Of a stretch of DNA of 64,000 nt, positions 1-8,242 are shown piece by piece. The DNA comes from Myxococcales bacterium (lineage in GTDB: Bacteria; Myxococcota; Polyangia; Nannocystales; Nannocystaceae), in NCBI GenBank assembly GCA_016793465.1, contig JAEUJW010000089.1:124001-188000 (forward strand), given 5' to 3'. The notes beneath the pieces were generated by a model that saw nothing but the letters and a program-made list of their open reading frames with translations, did no database searches and was not told the origin of the DNA. Within the stretch, counting starts at the first letter, position 1; every line of letters starts with the position of its first letter. The translations under genes were made by a program, and so were the position numbers.

Positions 1-1051
<1,051 letters not shown>

Positions 1052-1222
1052 GCCCACACCCCCGAACAACCGCACTTATCACCGTACGCGGGGGCCGACA
1101 AGACGTGACGGTCGCGCGGAGCGCTGGCGCTCGCGGGGTGTGCAACGATCGCCGCGGTCCGACGAGCGCCGGCGAGCGGCGGCGCGCCGCGGCGGCGCGG
1201 CCGACGGCGATATATACAGTCG

Positions 1223-2035
1223 TCACCCCGGCGGCGGACAGACCTCGACGGATTGATCCGAGTAATAGAACACCTCGACGTCGCCGTCGGCGCAGTAGCC
1301 GATATACAGATAGACGAGCTCGCCGATCGACTTGTCGGCGCCCTCGAACAGGAGGGACCCCCACGCCCAGCCGACGCCGATGCAGGGCGCGGGCCCGCCG
1401 AGGTCCTCGATGATCACCGGGTCCTCGCGGGCCTCGAGCAGGGTGGAGCCGGGCGGGAGGGCCATCTCGGCGGCGTCGCGGGCCAGCGCGCGGCCGGCCT
1501 CGACGTTGGCCGCGATCACGCCGCCGTTGCCGGCGTCGACGAGCTCGCCGCCGACGTTCTCGTCGGACCAGGCCATCGCGTGGCCGTCGGCCGTCGGTTC
1601 GAACGCCTGGACCGCGGCCACGCTCTTCGGCATGTTCACCGGCGTGTAGACGGCGAGGAACGACTCGAGCAGCTCGTGCGGGGGGACCTGGCCGTCCATC
1701 AGACAGCAGATATCGCCGGGGTCGCACTCGGGCACGCCGAGGTCGAGCTTGGCCCCGGTCGTGCCGTCGGAGCTGCTGAGGACGGCCGCGGTGGTGTCGG
1801 CGCCGCCGGTGGTCGAGGGGTCGACGGCGGCGGTGGTGCCGGTGGTGGTCTCGCCGGCGTCGGCGCTGCCGGTGGTCGGGGCGGGGCCGGTCGACGCGGA
1901 AGTCGCGGTCGTGGTCGTCGTCGTGACGGGCGGCGCGGTGGCGCCGGCGTCGGCGCTCTCGCGGCCCTCATCGGAGGAGCCGCAGGCCGCGAGGGGGACG
2001 ACGAGCGCGAGGAGCAGGCGAGGCGAGGGCAGCAT
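1223..2035 (-). CDS. Lipoprotein with Thr/Ala-rich linker, unknown function
   Basis: 270 residues starting MLPSPRLLLALVV, with a lipobox (PLAAC, Cys 18) that predicts export and lipidation. Residues 25-85 are a low-complexity Thr/Ser/Ala/Gly linker of the kind that tethers myxobacterial surface domains. The folded part begins near residue 100 with a Cys cluster (PECDPGDICC) and ends VEVCPPPG; the six cysteines of the mature domain probably pair as disulfides. Apart from that I recognise no family or catalytic motif. It is on the same strand as the collagen-like gene, with about 170 bases between them, so it could be cotranscribed. Nothing in the sequence fixes its role; a surface or periplasmic location is the only supported inference. 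Confidence 0.75.
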   Translation of the reverse strand: MLPSPRLLLALVVPLAACGSSDEGRESADAGATAPPVTTTTTTATSASTGPAPTTGSADAGETTTGTTAAVDPSTTGGADTTAAVLSSSDGTTGAKLDLGVPECDPGDICCLMDGQVPPHELLESFLAVYTPVNMPKSVAAVQAFEPTADGHAMAWSDENVGGELVDAGNGGVIAANVEAGRALARDAAEMALPPGSTLLEAREDPVIIEDLGGPAPCIGVGWAWGSLLFEGADKSIGELVYLYIGYCADGDVEVFYYSDQSVEVCPPPG

Positions 2036-2189
2036 GGCGGCGAAGGTATCACGCGGGGCGCGAGCGTTCGCCCGGGTCCGCGGGCGCCCGCGGCCGCGCG
2101 CTCGTGCCCCGCTCGCGGCGACCGCGACGCCCCGAGGAGGTCCCCGGCCCCGAGGACTGCGATGAAATTATGAAATGTGGGCAGCGAAG

Positions 2190-2245
2190 AAAAATTTCAA
2201 AATGCCCGTTCGGGTACTTGACCCGCGAATGGAACCCGGTAATAT
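2190..2245 (+). promoter_or_regulatory. Strong sigma-70-type promoter with UP-like tract and GC discriminator (tRNA array promoter)
   Basis: TTGACC (2218-2223) and TAATAT (2240-2245) are separated by 16 bases and preceded by an A/T tract at 2190-2202 in an otherwise GC-rich region. The bases after the -10 are GCCCT, a GC-rich discriminator typical of stringently controlled stable-RNA promoters. It points at the tRNA cluster that begins 386 bases downstream, with one small candidate ORF in between. The match is seen in the sequence; stringent control is inferred from known rRNA and tRNA promoters. Confidence 0.65.
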
Positions 2246-2266
2246 GCCCTCACCGTTGAGGTAGCC

Positions 2267-2386
2267 ATGCTCCCCGTCCACGACACATTCCGCGCAAACG
2301 CCACGACCCTCGCCATCGCTCACGCAGCGGCGGCCGGTGCGGGTACGTGCGCTGCGGGGCCGTCGGGACGAGGTACGAGCTGCTAG
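2267..2386 (+). CDS. Candidate 39-residue leader ORF between the promoter and the tRNA array
   Basis: ATG at 2267 is preceded by GAGGT (2258-2262) four bases upstream, 22 bases downstream of the -10 element. The frame encodes a 39-residue peptide beginning MLPVHDTFRAN, rich in Ala and Gly, with two cysteines, ending at TAG 2384-2386. No family is recognised. Ala/Gly richness is expected by chance at this GC content, so the ribosome-binding site and the position are the only positive evidence. It may be a leader peptide, a small protein, or nothing. Confidence 0.3.
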   Translation: MLPVHDTFRANATTLAIAHAAAAGAGTCAAGPSGRGTSC

Positions 2387-2630
2387 CTTCCGGCTTGCAG
2401 GGTGTGCTTCGGGCCGGCGGCGACGCAGACCCCGCGCTCTACGGGTCGTAGGGCGGCGTAAGGGTCCGTTTCACGGGCTCCGGGCGTTGTCGAGCACTGC
2501 GCTTTGCAGGCGCGTGGCGGGGGTCTGCGGACCGGCCCGTGACGAGTCTGCCAGTGTCGTGGACGGCATGCTGCGGGACCGCGGCGGGCTCGCGCCGAGG
2601 GGACGAACAACCGAATAGAGTGAAGCGATC

Positions 2631-2701
2631 GTGTGCAAAGTGTTGTGGTCGCACGCCTCTCTCCCTAAGAGGAAGCGAGGGTTCAATTCCCTCTGTGCAC
2701 T
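2631..2701 (+). tRNA. tRNA-Gly (CCC), atypical A8-U14 core
   Basis: A cloverleaf can be drawn: acceptor GTGTGCA/TGTGCAC, D-stem GTGT/GCAC, anticodon stem CCTCT/AGAGG with loop CTCCCTA (anticodon CCC), T-stem GAGGG/CCCTC with loop TTCAATT, discriminator T. The CCA end is not encoded. Position 8 is A and position 14 is T, the reverse of the near-universal U8-A14; position 37 is T instead of a purine. G15-C48 and the GG of the D-loop are kept. U73 and C35-C36 fit bacterial GlyRS identity, although pair 2-71 is U-A. Confidence 0.75.
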
Positions 2702-2714
2702 TATCCCGATCTGC

Positions 2715-2785
2715 GCGTGCAAAGTGTTGTGGCTGCACGCCTTCCTGCCTAGGAGGAAGCGAGGGTTCGATCCCCTCTGCGCGCT
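2715..2785 (+). tRNA. tRNA-Gly (GCC), atypical A8-U14 core
   Basis: Acceptor GCGTGCA/TGCGCGC, D-stem GTGT/GCAC, anticodon stem CCTTC/GGAGG with loop CTGCCTA (anticodon GCC), T-loop TTCGATC, discriminator T. It has G1-C72, C2-G71, G3-C70 and U73, the full bacterial GlyRS acceptor identity set. It shares the A8/U14 swap and T37 of its neighbours. Thirteen bases separate it from the first tRNA. Confidence 0.8.
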
Positions 2786-2855
2786 TTGAAGGTTCGTCGC
2801 TCGGGTGCAGGGCGTCGCGGTCGCGCCGCTGCGCTGGTCCTGTCCGTCGTCTCAC

Positions 2856-2927
2856 GTGTGCAAAGTGTTGTCGGTCGCACACCTCCCTTCCAAGGAGGAG
2901 GCGAGGGTTCGAATCCCTCTGTGCACT
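2856..2927 (+). tRNA. tRNA-Gly (UCC), atypical A8-U14 core
   Basis: Acceptor GTGTGCA/TGTGCAC, D-stem GTGT/GCAC with a D-loop one base longer than in the other copies, anticodon stem CCTCC/GGAGG with loop CTTCCAA (anticodon UCC), T-loop TTCGAAT, discriminator T. This copy has the normal A37. Together with its neighbours it completes the set of glycine anticodons. Confidence 0.8.
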
Positions 2928-2972
2928 TCGTCTCTGGTGTCCGTCGGCTTCGCCGAGAGAAAGGTCCGTTTT

Positions 2973-3043
2973 GCGTGCAAAGTGTTGCGGCTGCACACCT
3001 CTCTGCCTAGGAGGAGGCGAGGGTTCGATCCCCTCTGCGCGCT
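2973..3043 (+). tRNA. tRNA-Gly (GCC), atypical A8-U14 core
   Basis: Acceptor GCGTGCA/TGCGCGC, anticodon stem CCTCT/GGAGG (one T-G wobble) with loop CTGCCTA (GCC), T-loop TTCGATC, discriminator T. It differs from the gene at 2715 only in a few paired positions, so it looks like a second functional copy and not a decayed one. Confidence 0.78.
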
Positions 3044-3064
3044 TCGTGTCGATGTTCTTCGTAT

Positions 3065-3135
3065 GTGTGCAAAGTGTTGTGGCCGCACGCCTCCCTGCCT
3101 AGGAGGCAGCGAGGGTTCGATTCCCTCTGCGCACA
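3065..3135 (+). tRNA. tRNA-Gly (GCC), atypical, A73 discriminator
   Basis: Acceptor GTGTGCA/TGCGCAC, D-stem GTGT/GCAC, anticodon stem CCTCC/GGAGG with loop CTGCCTA (GCC), T-loop TTCGATT. The discriminator is A, not the T of the other four, and pair 2-71 is U-A. It therefore departs most from bacterial GlyRS identity, and its charging is uncertain. Confidence 0.7.
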
Positions 3136-3145
3136 TCCAAATTTC

Positions 3146-3218
3146 GGGGCTGTAGTCCAACTGGGAGGGCACCTGCCTCGCGTGCAGGAAAGTGTCGGTT
3201 CGACCCCGACCAGCTCCA
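3146..3218 (+). tRNA. tRNA-Ala (CGC)
   Basis: Acceptor GGGGCTG/CAGCTCC carries the G3-U70 pair that defines alanine identity, with A73. D-stem GTCC/GGGC, anticodon stem CCTGC/GCAGG, loop CTCGCGT (anticodon CGC), T-loop TTCGACC. U8 and A14 are normal here. Position 38 is T, which is unusual. CCA is not encoded. Confidence 0.88.
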
Positions 3219-3249
3219 TTCAATAATTAATCAACGAAGACGAGAAATC

Positions 3250-3323
3250 CGGGGCCGTAGCTCAACTGGGAGAGCGCCTGCCTTGCAAGCAGGGGGTTGT
3301 CGGTTCGATCCCGATCGGCTCCA
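3250..3323 (+). tRNA. tRNA-Ala (UGC)
   Basis: Fully canonical: acceptor GGGGCCG/CGGCTCC with G3-U70 and A73, D-stem GCTC/GAGC, anticodon loop CTTGCAA (UGC), T-loop TTCGATC, U8 and A14 present. CCA is not encoded. Confidence 0.93.
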
Positions 3324-3346
3324 TACCGCGGAGATACCTCAAATCT

Positions 3347-3418
3347 GGGCCTGTAGTTCAACTGGGAGAGCGCCGCACTGGCTGTGCGAAGATGTGGGTT
3401 CGATTCCCATCGGGTCCA
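3347..3418 (+). tRNA. tRNA-Ala (GGC)
   Basis: Acceptor GGGCCTG/CGGGTCC has G3-U70 and A73. D-stem GTTC/GAGC; anticodon arm CCGCA/TGCGA with a C27-A43 mismatch; loop CTGGCTG (anticodon GGC) with T37; T-loop TTCGATT. It completes an alanine set of CGC, UGC and GGC. It is the last gene of the array. Confidence 0.85.
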
Positions 3419-3556
3419 TTTTATAAGAACGTCGGCGCGCGGGCCGACCTGCCCGCGGACGTCGCGTCCTGGTACGCCGGGAGTGACACGAAGCCCGTGA
3501 GGTCGCGGGGCCGAAGATCGTGTTCACAACCCGTGCTCCGCGCGGTCAGAGCGTGC

Positions 3557-4276
3557 ATGCCACATTCGTTCGATGACATCCACGTCGCCATCACGGCGGA
3601 TGGCCGCGACAACCCCGGAGATCTGCGCCTCGACAAGAGCAAGAGCCGCGGGCTGCTCCGCCTCGATCAGCGCCGCGAGGGGGAGCGCCTGGATCGGGAG
3701 CTCGGCGGCGGGGTCTGCCAGGGCCTCGTGTTCGCGTGGCTCGCGAGCAAGCGCGACAGGACCCCGTTCTCCACCAGCGACGCTGCCCGCGACAGGAACA
3801 CGGCGATGGGCGTCGAGACGCGGACGCTGGACCTCGGGATCAGGCTGCAGAGGGGAGAGGCGCTGGACGGCTTCAGGCCGGGAGACAACGTCTCGATGTG
3901 GACCCGGGCCCAGACGGGAGGTCACCAGGCGTGGGGCCGCGCGGCGGAAGCGATCGAGGAGGCCGATTATAACTTCTTCAACATCACGATCCGCGGTCAA
4001 ACGGACCGACGCGACCCGCGGACGGGCGTCCTCGTCCTCGATGCGGGGAATCAGCGCATCCGTGAGCCGTACGCGCACGCCATGGGTGCGTGGCGTCCCA
4101 ACGTCACGACCAGTCTCCTCACCGGAAAGTCCAAGGAGTATTACCTCTTCGATCCGAACGTGGGCGAATTCTTGGTCGACAAGACGACCATCGACCTCGC
4201 CCTGAGGATGCTGCTCGAGAATTACATGGAGGACGGGGACACCGTCGACTCGGTCGAGGTCGATGGCGTCCGGTGA
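3557..4276 (+). CDS. YopT-like cysteine protease (peptidase C58 family)
   Basis: The frame is open from inside the last tRNA, but translation must start after it; ATG 3557 gives 239 residues. The protein has the ordered C58 signature: GGVCQGLVFAWLA with catalytic Cys 54, HAMGAW with His 174, and YYLFDPNVGEF with Asp 199. YopT and AvrPphB of this family are host-cleaving effectors, and related domains occur in large toxins. Here the domain stands alone, without a signal peptide or a fused delivery module. It lies 139 bases after a tRNA array and just before acetyl-CoA synthetase, a context that suggests insertion next to tRNAs, although no integrase is visible. A toxin or predation role is inferred; the triad assignment is good, the substrate unknown. 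Confidence 0.72.
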   Translation: MPHSFDDIHVAITADGRDNPGDLRLDKSKSRGLLRLDQRREGERLDRELGGGVCQGLVFAWLASKRDRTPFSTSDAARDRNTAMGVETRTLDLGIRLQRGEALDGFRPGDNVSMWTRAQTGGHQAWGRAAEAIEEADYNFFNITIRGQTDRRDPRTGVLVLDAGNQRIREPYAHAMGAWRPNVTTSLLTGKSKEYYLFDPNVGEFLVDKTTIDLALRMLLENYMEDGDTVDSVEVDGVR

Positions 4277-4309
4277 TCGTCGCGGCTGTGGTCTCATGTC
4301 TCGGGGTGG

Positions 4310-4354
4310 CGAGGCGCCCACGCCTCGGCCCTCCCGAAGGGCGCCGACGTTTTT
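4310..4354 (+). terminator. Candidate terminator after the C58 protease gene
   Basis: Two adjacent hairpins, CGAGGCG-ccca-CGCCTCG (4310-4327) and GCCCT-cccga-AGGGC (4328-4342), are followed seven bases later by five T residues (4350-4354). Direction fits the plus-strand gene that ends at 4276. Confidence 0.5.
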
Positions 4355-4396
4355 CCTGATGTCGCCGCGTCTTCGCGGGTACAAGATCGGGCTGAC

Positions 4397-6337
4397 ATGT
4401 CCGTCGCCGACCGGATCCCTCCTCCCGAGAAGTTTCGTGCGCAGGCCCGCGTTCGTTCGCGCGAGCAGTACGCCGCGCTGCACCGCGAGAGCCTCGACGC
4501 GCCGGAGGTGTTCTGGGCGCGCGAGCTCGGCGAGCTGCTGCCGGGCTGGCAGCGCCTCCGCAGCGGCGAGCTGCCGCACGTGAGGTGGTTCGAGGGGGCG
4601 AGCCTCAACGTCAGCGAGCGCTGTCTCGATCGTCACCTCGAGGCCTCGGGCGACAAGACCGCGCTGATCTGGGAGGGCGAGCCCGAGGCCGGCGGTCCGG
4701 AGGTCCGCACGCTCTCGTACGCGGAGCTGCACGCGGCGGTGGTGGCGTTCGCCGGGGCGCTGGCGGCGCTGGGGGTCGCGCAGGGCGAGCGGGTGGTGAT
4801 CTACATGGGCATGGTGCCGGAGGCGGTGGTCGCCATGCTGGCGTGCGCGCGGCTCGGCGCGGTGCACTCGGTGGTGTTCGGCGGGTTCGCGGCGGAGGCG
4901 CTGGCCAGCCGGATCAACGACTGCGGGGCGCGCGTGGTCGTCACGCAGGACGGCGGGTGGCGGCGCGGCGCGCCGCTGGCCATGAAGTCGGTGGTCGACG
5001 CCGCCGTGCTGCACGCGCCGGGCGTGGCGAAGGTGGTGGTGCTGAGGCGGCTCGGCTCGGCGACGATGCCGGTGCACATGACCGCGGGGCGCGACGTGTG
5101 GTGGGACGACGCGCTGGCGGCCGGCGACGACGCGGCCGGGGCGACGCCGACGCCGGTCGACGCGGAGCACCCGCTGTTCATCCTCTACACCTCGGGCTCG
5201 ACCGGCAAGCCGAAGGGGGTGCTGCACACCAGCGCGGGGTATCTGGCGGGCGTGTATCTGACGTGCAAGTACGTGTTCGACCTGCGCCCGGACGACCGCC
5301 TGTGGTGCACGGCGGACATCGGCTGGGTGACGGGGCACAGCTACGTGGTGTACGGCCCGCTGGCCAACGGCGCGACGATCGTGCTGTACGAGGGGACCCC
5401 GAACGCGCCGGATCCGGGGCGGCTGTGGCGGATCGTCGAGCGCCACCGACCGACGATCCTGTACACCGCGCCGACGGCGATCCGGTCGTTCATGCGGTGG
5501 GGCGACGAGTGGCCGGGCAAGAGCGACCTGTCGAGCCTGCGCCTGCTCGGATCGGTGGGCGAGCCGATCGGGCCGGAGGCGTGGCACTGGTATCACCGGG
5601 TGATCGGCGGGGGCCGCTGCCCGATCGTCGACACGTGGTGGCAGACCGAGACCGGATCGATCCTGCTGACGACCCTGCCCGGCGCGCTCGACATGCAGCC
5701 GGGCAGCGCCGGCCTGCCGATGTTCGGGGTGGAGCCCGAGGTCGTGCACGCCGACGGCACGCCGTGCGCCGCCGACGAGAACGGGCTGCTGATCATCAAA
5801 CGGGCGTGGCCGTCGATGCTGCGCACGGTGTGGGGCAACGAGGAGCGGTTCATCCACGGCTACTTCGCGCCGGTGCCGGGGGCGTACTTCACGGGGGACA
5901 GCGCGCGCAAGGACGCGGACGGGTACATCACGGTGATCGGGCGGGTCGACGACGTGCTGAACGTCGCGGGCCACCGGATCGGCACGGCGGAGGTCGAGTC
6001 GGCGGTGACGACGCATCCGGCAGTGGTCGAGGCGGCGGCGGTCGGGCGGCCCGACGAGCTGAAGGGGCAGGCGCTGGTGGTGTTCGTGACGCTGCGGGCG
6101 GGGCACGCCCCGAGCGACGCGCTCCGCGCGGAGATCCGCGCGTGCGTCGGCCGCGAGATCGGGAAGTTCGCGGCGCCCGACGACCTGCGCTTCACCGACG
6201 CGCTGCCGAAGACGCGCAGCGGCAAGATCATGCGCAGGTTTTTGAAGGACGTGGCCGCCGGGCGGGCGACCAGCGGGGACACCTCGACGCTCGAGGACCT
6301 CGGGGTGCTGGCGAGGCTGCAGCAGCCCGAGGACTGA
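4397..6337 (+). CDS. acs: Acetyl-CoA synthetase (AMP-forming)
   Basis: 646 residues, the usual length of Acs (about 650). It activates acetate to acetyl-AMP and then acetyl-CoA in the cytoplasm. The AMP-binding signature [14 protein letters not shown] is near residue 262, the acyl-adenylate motif [11 protein letters not shown] near 414, and the C-terminal [11 protein letters not shown] near 610 contains the lysine that is the usual acetylation switch. The N-terminal domain (ACAS_N) with [17 protein letters not shown] is present. Identification is secure. A downstream gene begins two bases after the stop and is probably cotranslated. The minus-strand open frame across this gene is a composition artefact. 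Confidence 0.96.
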   Translation: MSVADRIPPPEKFRAQARVRSREQYAALHRESLDAPEVFWARELGELLPGWQRLRSGELPHVRWFEGASLNVSERCLDRHLEASGDKTALIWEGEPEAGGPEVRTLSYAELHAAVVAFAGALAALGVAQGERVVIYMGMVPEAVVAMLACARLGAVHSVVFGGFAAEALASRINDCGARVVVTQDGGWRRGAPLAMKSVVDAAVLHAPGVAKVVVLRRLGSATMPVHMTAGRDVWWDDALAAGDDAAGATPTPVDAEHPLFILYTSGSTGKPKGVLHTSAGYLAGVYLTCKYVFDLRPDDRLWCTADIGWVTGHSYVVYGPLANGATIVLYEGTPNAPDPGRLWRIVERHRPTILYTAPTAIRSFMRWGDEWPGKSDLSSLRLLGSVGEPIGPEAWHWYHRVIGGGRCPIVDTWWQTETGSILLTTLPGALDMQPGSAGLPMFGVEPEVVHADGTPCAADENGLLIIKRAWPSMLRTVWGNEERFIHGYFAPVPGAYFTGDSARKDADGYITVIGRVDDVLNVAGHRIGTAEVESAVTTHPAVVEAAAVGRPDELKGQALVVFVTLRAGHAPSDALRAEIRACVGREIGKFAAPDDLRFTDALPKTRSGKIMRRFLKDVAAGRATSGDTSTLEDLGVLARLQQPED

Positions 6338-6338
6338 C

Positions 6339-6890
6339 ATGCGCTTCGTGCTGCCGGCCGAGCTCGTCGAGGAGCTGCGGGCGCACCGCGCGACGAACCG
6401 GGCCCGGATCGTCGCGCGGGCACGCGAGCAGCGCGGCTGGTGGGCGCGGGCCAGGCTGGCGCTGATGCGCGGGGCGCTGCGGGTGGCGCCGCGCAGCATC
6501 CCGCTGCGGGCCAGGGTCGCGGCGACGGAGATCGTCGCGGGCATGGACTCGTTGCAGCTGCAGGTGGAGGACGAGTTCGACGCGTTCCTGCTCGACCCCG
6601 GGATGGGTCCGATGACGTACATCACCGCGGACGGGCGGGTGCTGATCGACGATCGCACGTGGGACGGCGACTCGTTGCGCGTGGCGGAGGCCGACGAGGC
6701 GACCGCCGCGCTGGTGGTCGGGGCGGCGAAGACCGGGGTGAGTCGGCTGCTGGAGCTGCTGCCGGCGCGGCCCGAGGGCGCGGGCGTGTGCACGCTGTGC
6801 GAGGGGACGCGCTGGTGGACCATCCCGCTCGGCGAGGGCTTCGAGGTCGTGTGCCATCAGTGCAAGGGGCGCGGCTGGACGCCGGCGTAG
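6339..6890 (+). CDS. Small zinc-ribbon-like protein cotranscribed with acs
   Basis: 183 residues beginning two bases after the acs stop codon, so translational coupling is likely. The N-terminus is basic and helical (WWARARLALMRGALRV). The middle, FDAFLLDPGMGPMTYITADGRVL, looks like a small alpha/beta fold. The C-terminus has two CxxC pairs, CTLCEGTRWW and CHQCKGRGW, spaced about 22 residues apart; the second resembles the CxxCxGxG units of DnaJ-type zinc domains. Zinc binding is inferred from those four cysteines. No enzyme family is recognised. Its linkage to acs may be functional or only positional. Confidence 0.72.
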   Translation: MRFVLPAELVEELRAHRATNRARIVARAREQRGWWARARLALMRGALRVAPRSIPLRARVAATEIVAGMDSLQLQVEDEFDAFLLDPGMGPMTYITADGRVLIDDRTWDGDSLRVAEADEATAALVVGAAKTGVSRLLELLPARPEGAGVCTLCEGTRWWTIPLGEGFEVVCHQCKGRGWTPA

Positions 6891-7206
6891 GCGAGCTCGG
6901 CGGACGCGCGGGACAGGCGCCGCGAATCGGCGCGCCGCGGCGGAGAGCTCGCTCGAGACATCCTCCCCGGACGGTCACGCGCTCGGGAGCACCGAGCCGG
7001 TGGACAGGTCTGCGAGGCGAAGGGCCCGCGACGGTCGGCGAGGCGGTCTCATTCGCGCGGCGGCTGCGTGAATCCGCGGTGCGTGGATGGTGCTGGCGTG
7101 TCCGGGACGATCGTCCCGTGGGACGGGGCGTGCGCGCGGCGAGGGTGGTCGAGCGGCCGTCTTTTCGCGGCGACGCGGTGGCCCGGGACTTGCTGTGGGG
7201 TCGGCG
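6891..7206. other. Intergenic region without a supported gene
   Basis: About 316 bases with no convincing frame, RNA or hairpin. One half of the dispersed palindrome (GGTGGACAGGTC near 7000) lies here without a matching left arm. The promoter of the small secreted protein downstream must lie here, but I cannot point to it. Confidence 0.5.
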
Positions 7207-7593
7207 ATGCGAATCACCACGAAGAAGAAGTTGTGCAGCGCTCTGTTCGGTTGCCTGGTCGCGCTCACCGGGGCGGTCGGCCCGGCCCAGGCGGCGAACT
7301 GGAACATTCAGATCACGCGGGTCAATGCCACCACCGCGAACCTCAGCTGGGAGGTGGAGCTGAACAAGGAGTATACGGTGTGCATGAAGCTCGACAGCGC
7401 GAGCGGCGATGTCTGCGCCGTCGGATCGTTCACGGTCACGCCGACCATGAACTCGAGCGGGTACTTCATGCAAAACTCGAAGCACCACATGATGGTGGTG
7501 CTGTACCCGCCCAACTGCGGTCAGGACTACAAGGTGCGGATCAAGCGGAACTTCCTCACGTACGACACGGAGGTGTTCAGGCTCGCGTGCTGA
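7207..7593 (+). CDS. Small secreted protein, possibly a single beta-sandwich domain
   Basis: The frame extends upstream to 7087, but the signal peptide starts at ATG 7207: MRITTKKKLC, a hydrophobic core, and a cleavage site at AQA-AN (about residue 29). The mature part is about 100 residues, beginning NWNIQITRVNATTANLSWEV, which reads like the first strands of a fibronectin-III-like sandwich. It contains four cysteines after the signal (VCMK, VCAV, NCGQ and the C-terminal Cys), enough for two disulfides. No enzyme motif is present. Neighbours give no operon partner: the next gene is on the opposite strand. It is probably an exported structural or binding domain. Confidence 0.7.
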   Translation: MRITTKKKLCSALFGCLVALTGAVGPAQAANWNIQITRVNATTANLSWEVELNKEYTVCMKLDSASGDVCAVGSFTVTPTMNSSGYFMQNSKHHMMVVLYPPNCGQDYKVRIKRNFLTYDTEVFRLAC

Positions 7594-7681
7594 GCCGGGG
7601 CGTGGTTCACCGCGCGCTCGTGCGACGGCGAGGTGCACCCGCTGCACCTCGACAGCGTCGAGCTCGCGCGGGGCGGCGGGG

Positions 7682-8242
7682 TCACTCGCACTTCGCGGGG
7701 ATCGTGCAGGCCGTGGTGGCGAAGGTGCGCTCGCCGGCGGCGGGGACCAGGAACCACGCCGTGGTGTTCATGGGCATGGGCATGGGGGCGTCGGGGCAGG
7801 GGCTCTGCTGGCGTGAGACGAGGGTGATGACCTTGCCGTCGTCGAACGCGCCGAGGCCGGCGCCCGCGGGCGAGAGGGTGTAGCCGACCGCGAGCACCGC
7901 GTGCCGACTAAAATCGACGCCGAGGGCGGTGCCGGCCGGGCAGGGCACGCGGGCGGCGAGCTCGGCCTCGCTGCGGTAGAAGGACTCGCCGCCGCCGCCG
8001 CCGCCCGGGGTGCAGCCGGCGGGGACCTGCCAGGGGGTCAGCGGCGCGGCCTTCTCGAGGCGGAGCGCGGTGGCGCTGCACGGGTCGGGGGCGGCGTCGG
8101 GCGGGGTGGGTCTGGCGTCGACGGGCTCGCCGTCGACGGGCTTGCCGTCGCGGACCGGAGGGTCCTTCGAGTCGGCCTTGTCGCCGCCGCGGCAGCCGTC
8201 GAGCGAGGCGAAGGCGGCGATCAGGAGCACGAGTTCTCGCAT
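7682..8242 (-). CDS. Lipoprotein, unknown function
   Basis: The frame opens at 8347, but ATG 8242 places a proper lipoprotein signal at the start: MRELVLLIAAFASLDGC with Cys 17. A charged linker rich in Asp/Lys/Pro (DSKDPPVRDGKPVDGEP) follows. The folded domain starts near residue 60 (CSATALRLEKAAP) and has six cysteines, including a C-terminal CTIPAKCE. It includes HAVLAVGYTLSPAGAG and a glycine run GGGGGGE. The 186-residue protein resembles no enzyme I recognise. It is convergent with the small secreted gene upstream (88 bases between the stops). Confidence 0.72.
   Translation of the reverse strand: MRELVLLIAAFASLDGCRGGDKADSKDPPVRDGKPVDGEPVDARPTPPDAAPDPCSATALRLEKAAPLTPWQVPAGCTPGGGGGGESFYRSEAELAARVPCPAGTALGVDFSRHAVLAVGYTLSPAGAGLGAFDDGKVITLVSRQQSPCPDAPMPMPMNTTAWFLVPAAGERTFATTACTIPAKCE

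Noticed and set aside
2439..3223. Minus-strand open frames with EGIEPS, RDSNPR-like and LHT motifs
   Set aside because: These are antisense readings of the tRNA genes; the repeated peptides mirror the T-arm and D-arm sequences.
2631..3418. Regularly spaced similar units that could be a CRISPR array
   Set aside because: Units are 71-74 bases, fold as tRNAs, and spacers vary from 10 to 70 bases; no cas genes are present.
3419..3556. Integration site at the last tRNA
   Set aside because: No integrase, no repeat of the tRNA 3' end was found in the window, so insertion remains only a context-based idea.
3524..6823. 1099-codon minus-strand frame across acs
   Set aside because: It has no domain content and is the mirror of a strongly biased plus-strand gene; typical of very high GC.
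6891..7206. Riboswitch or RNA gene upstream of the small secreted protein
   Set aside because: No conserved RNA motif or strong fold could be recognised by eye.
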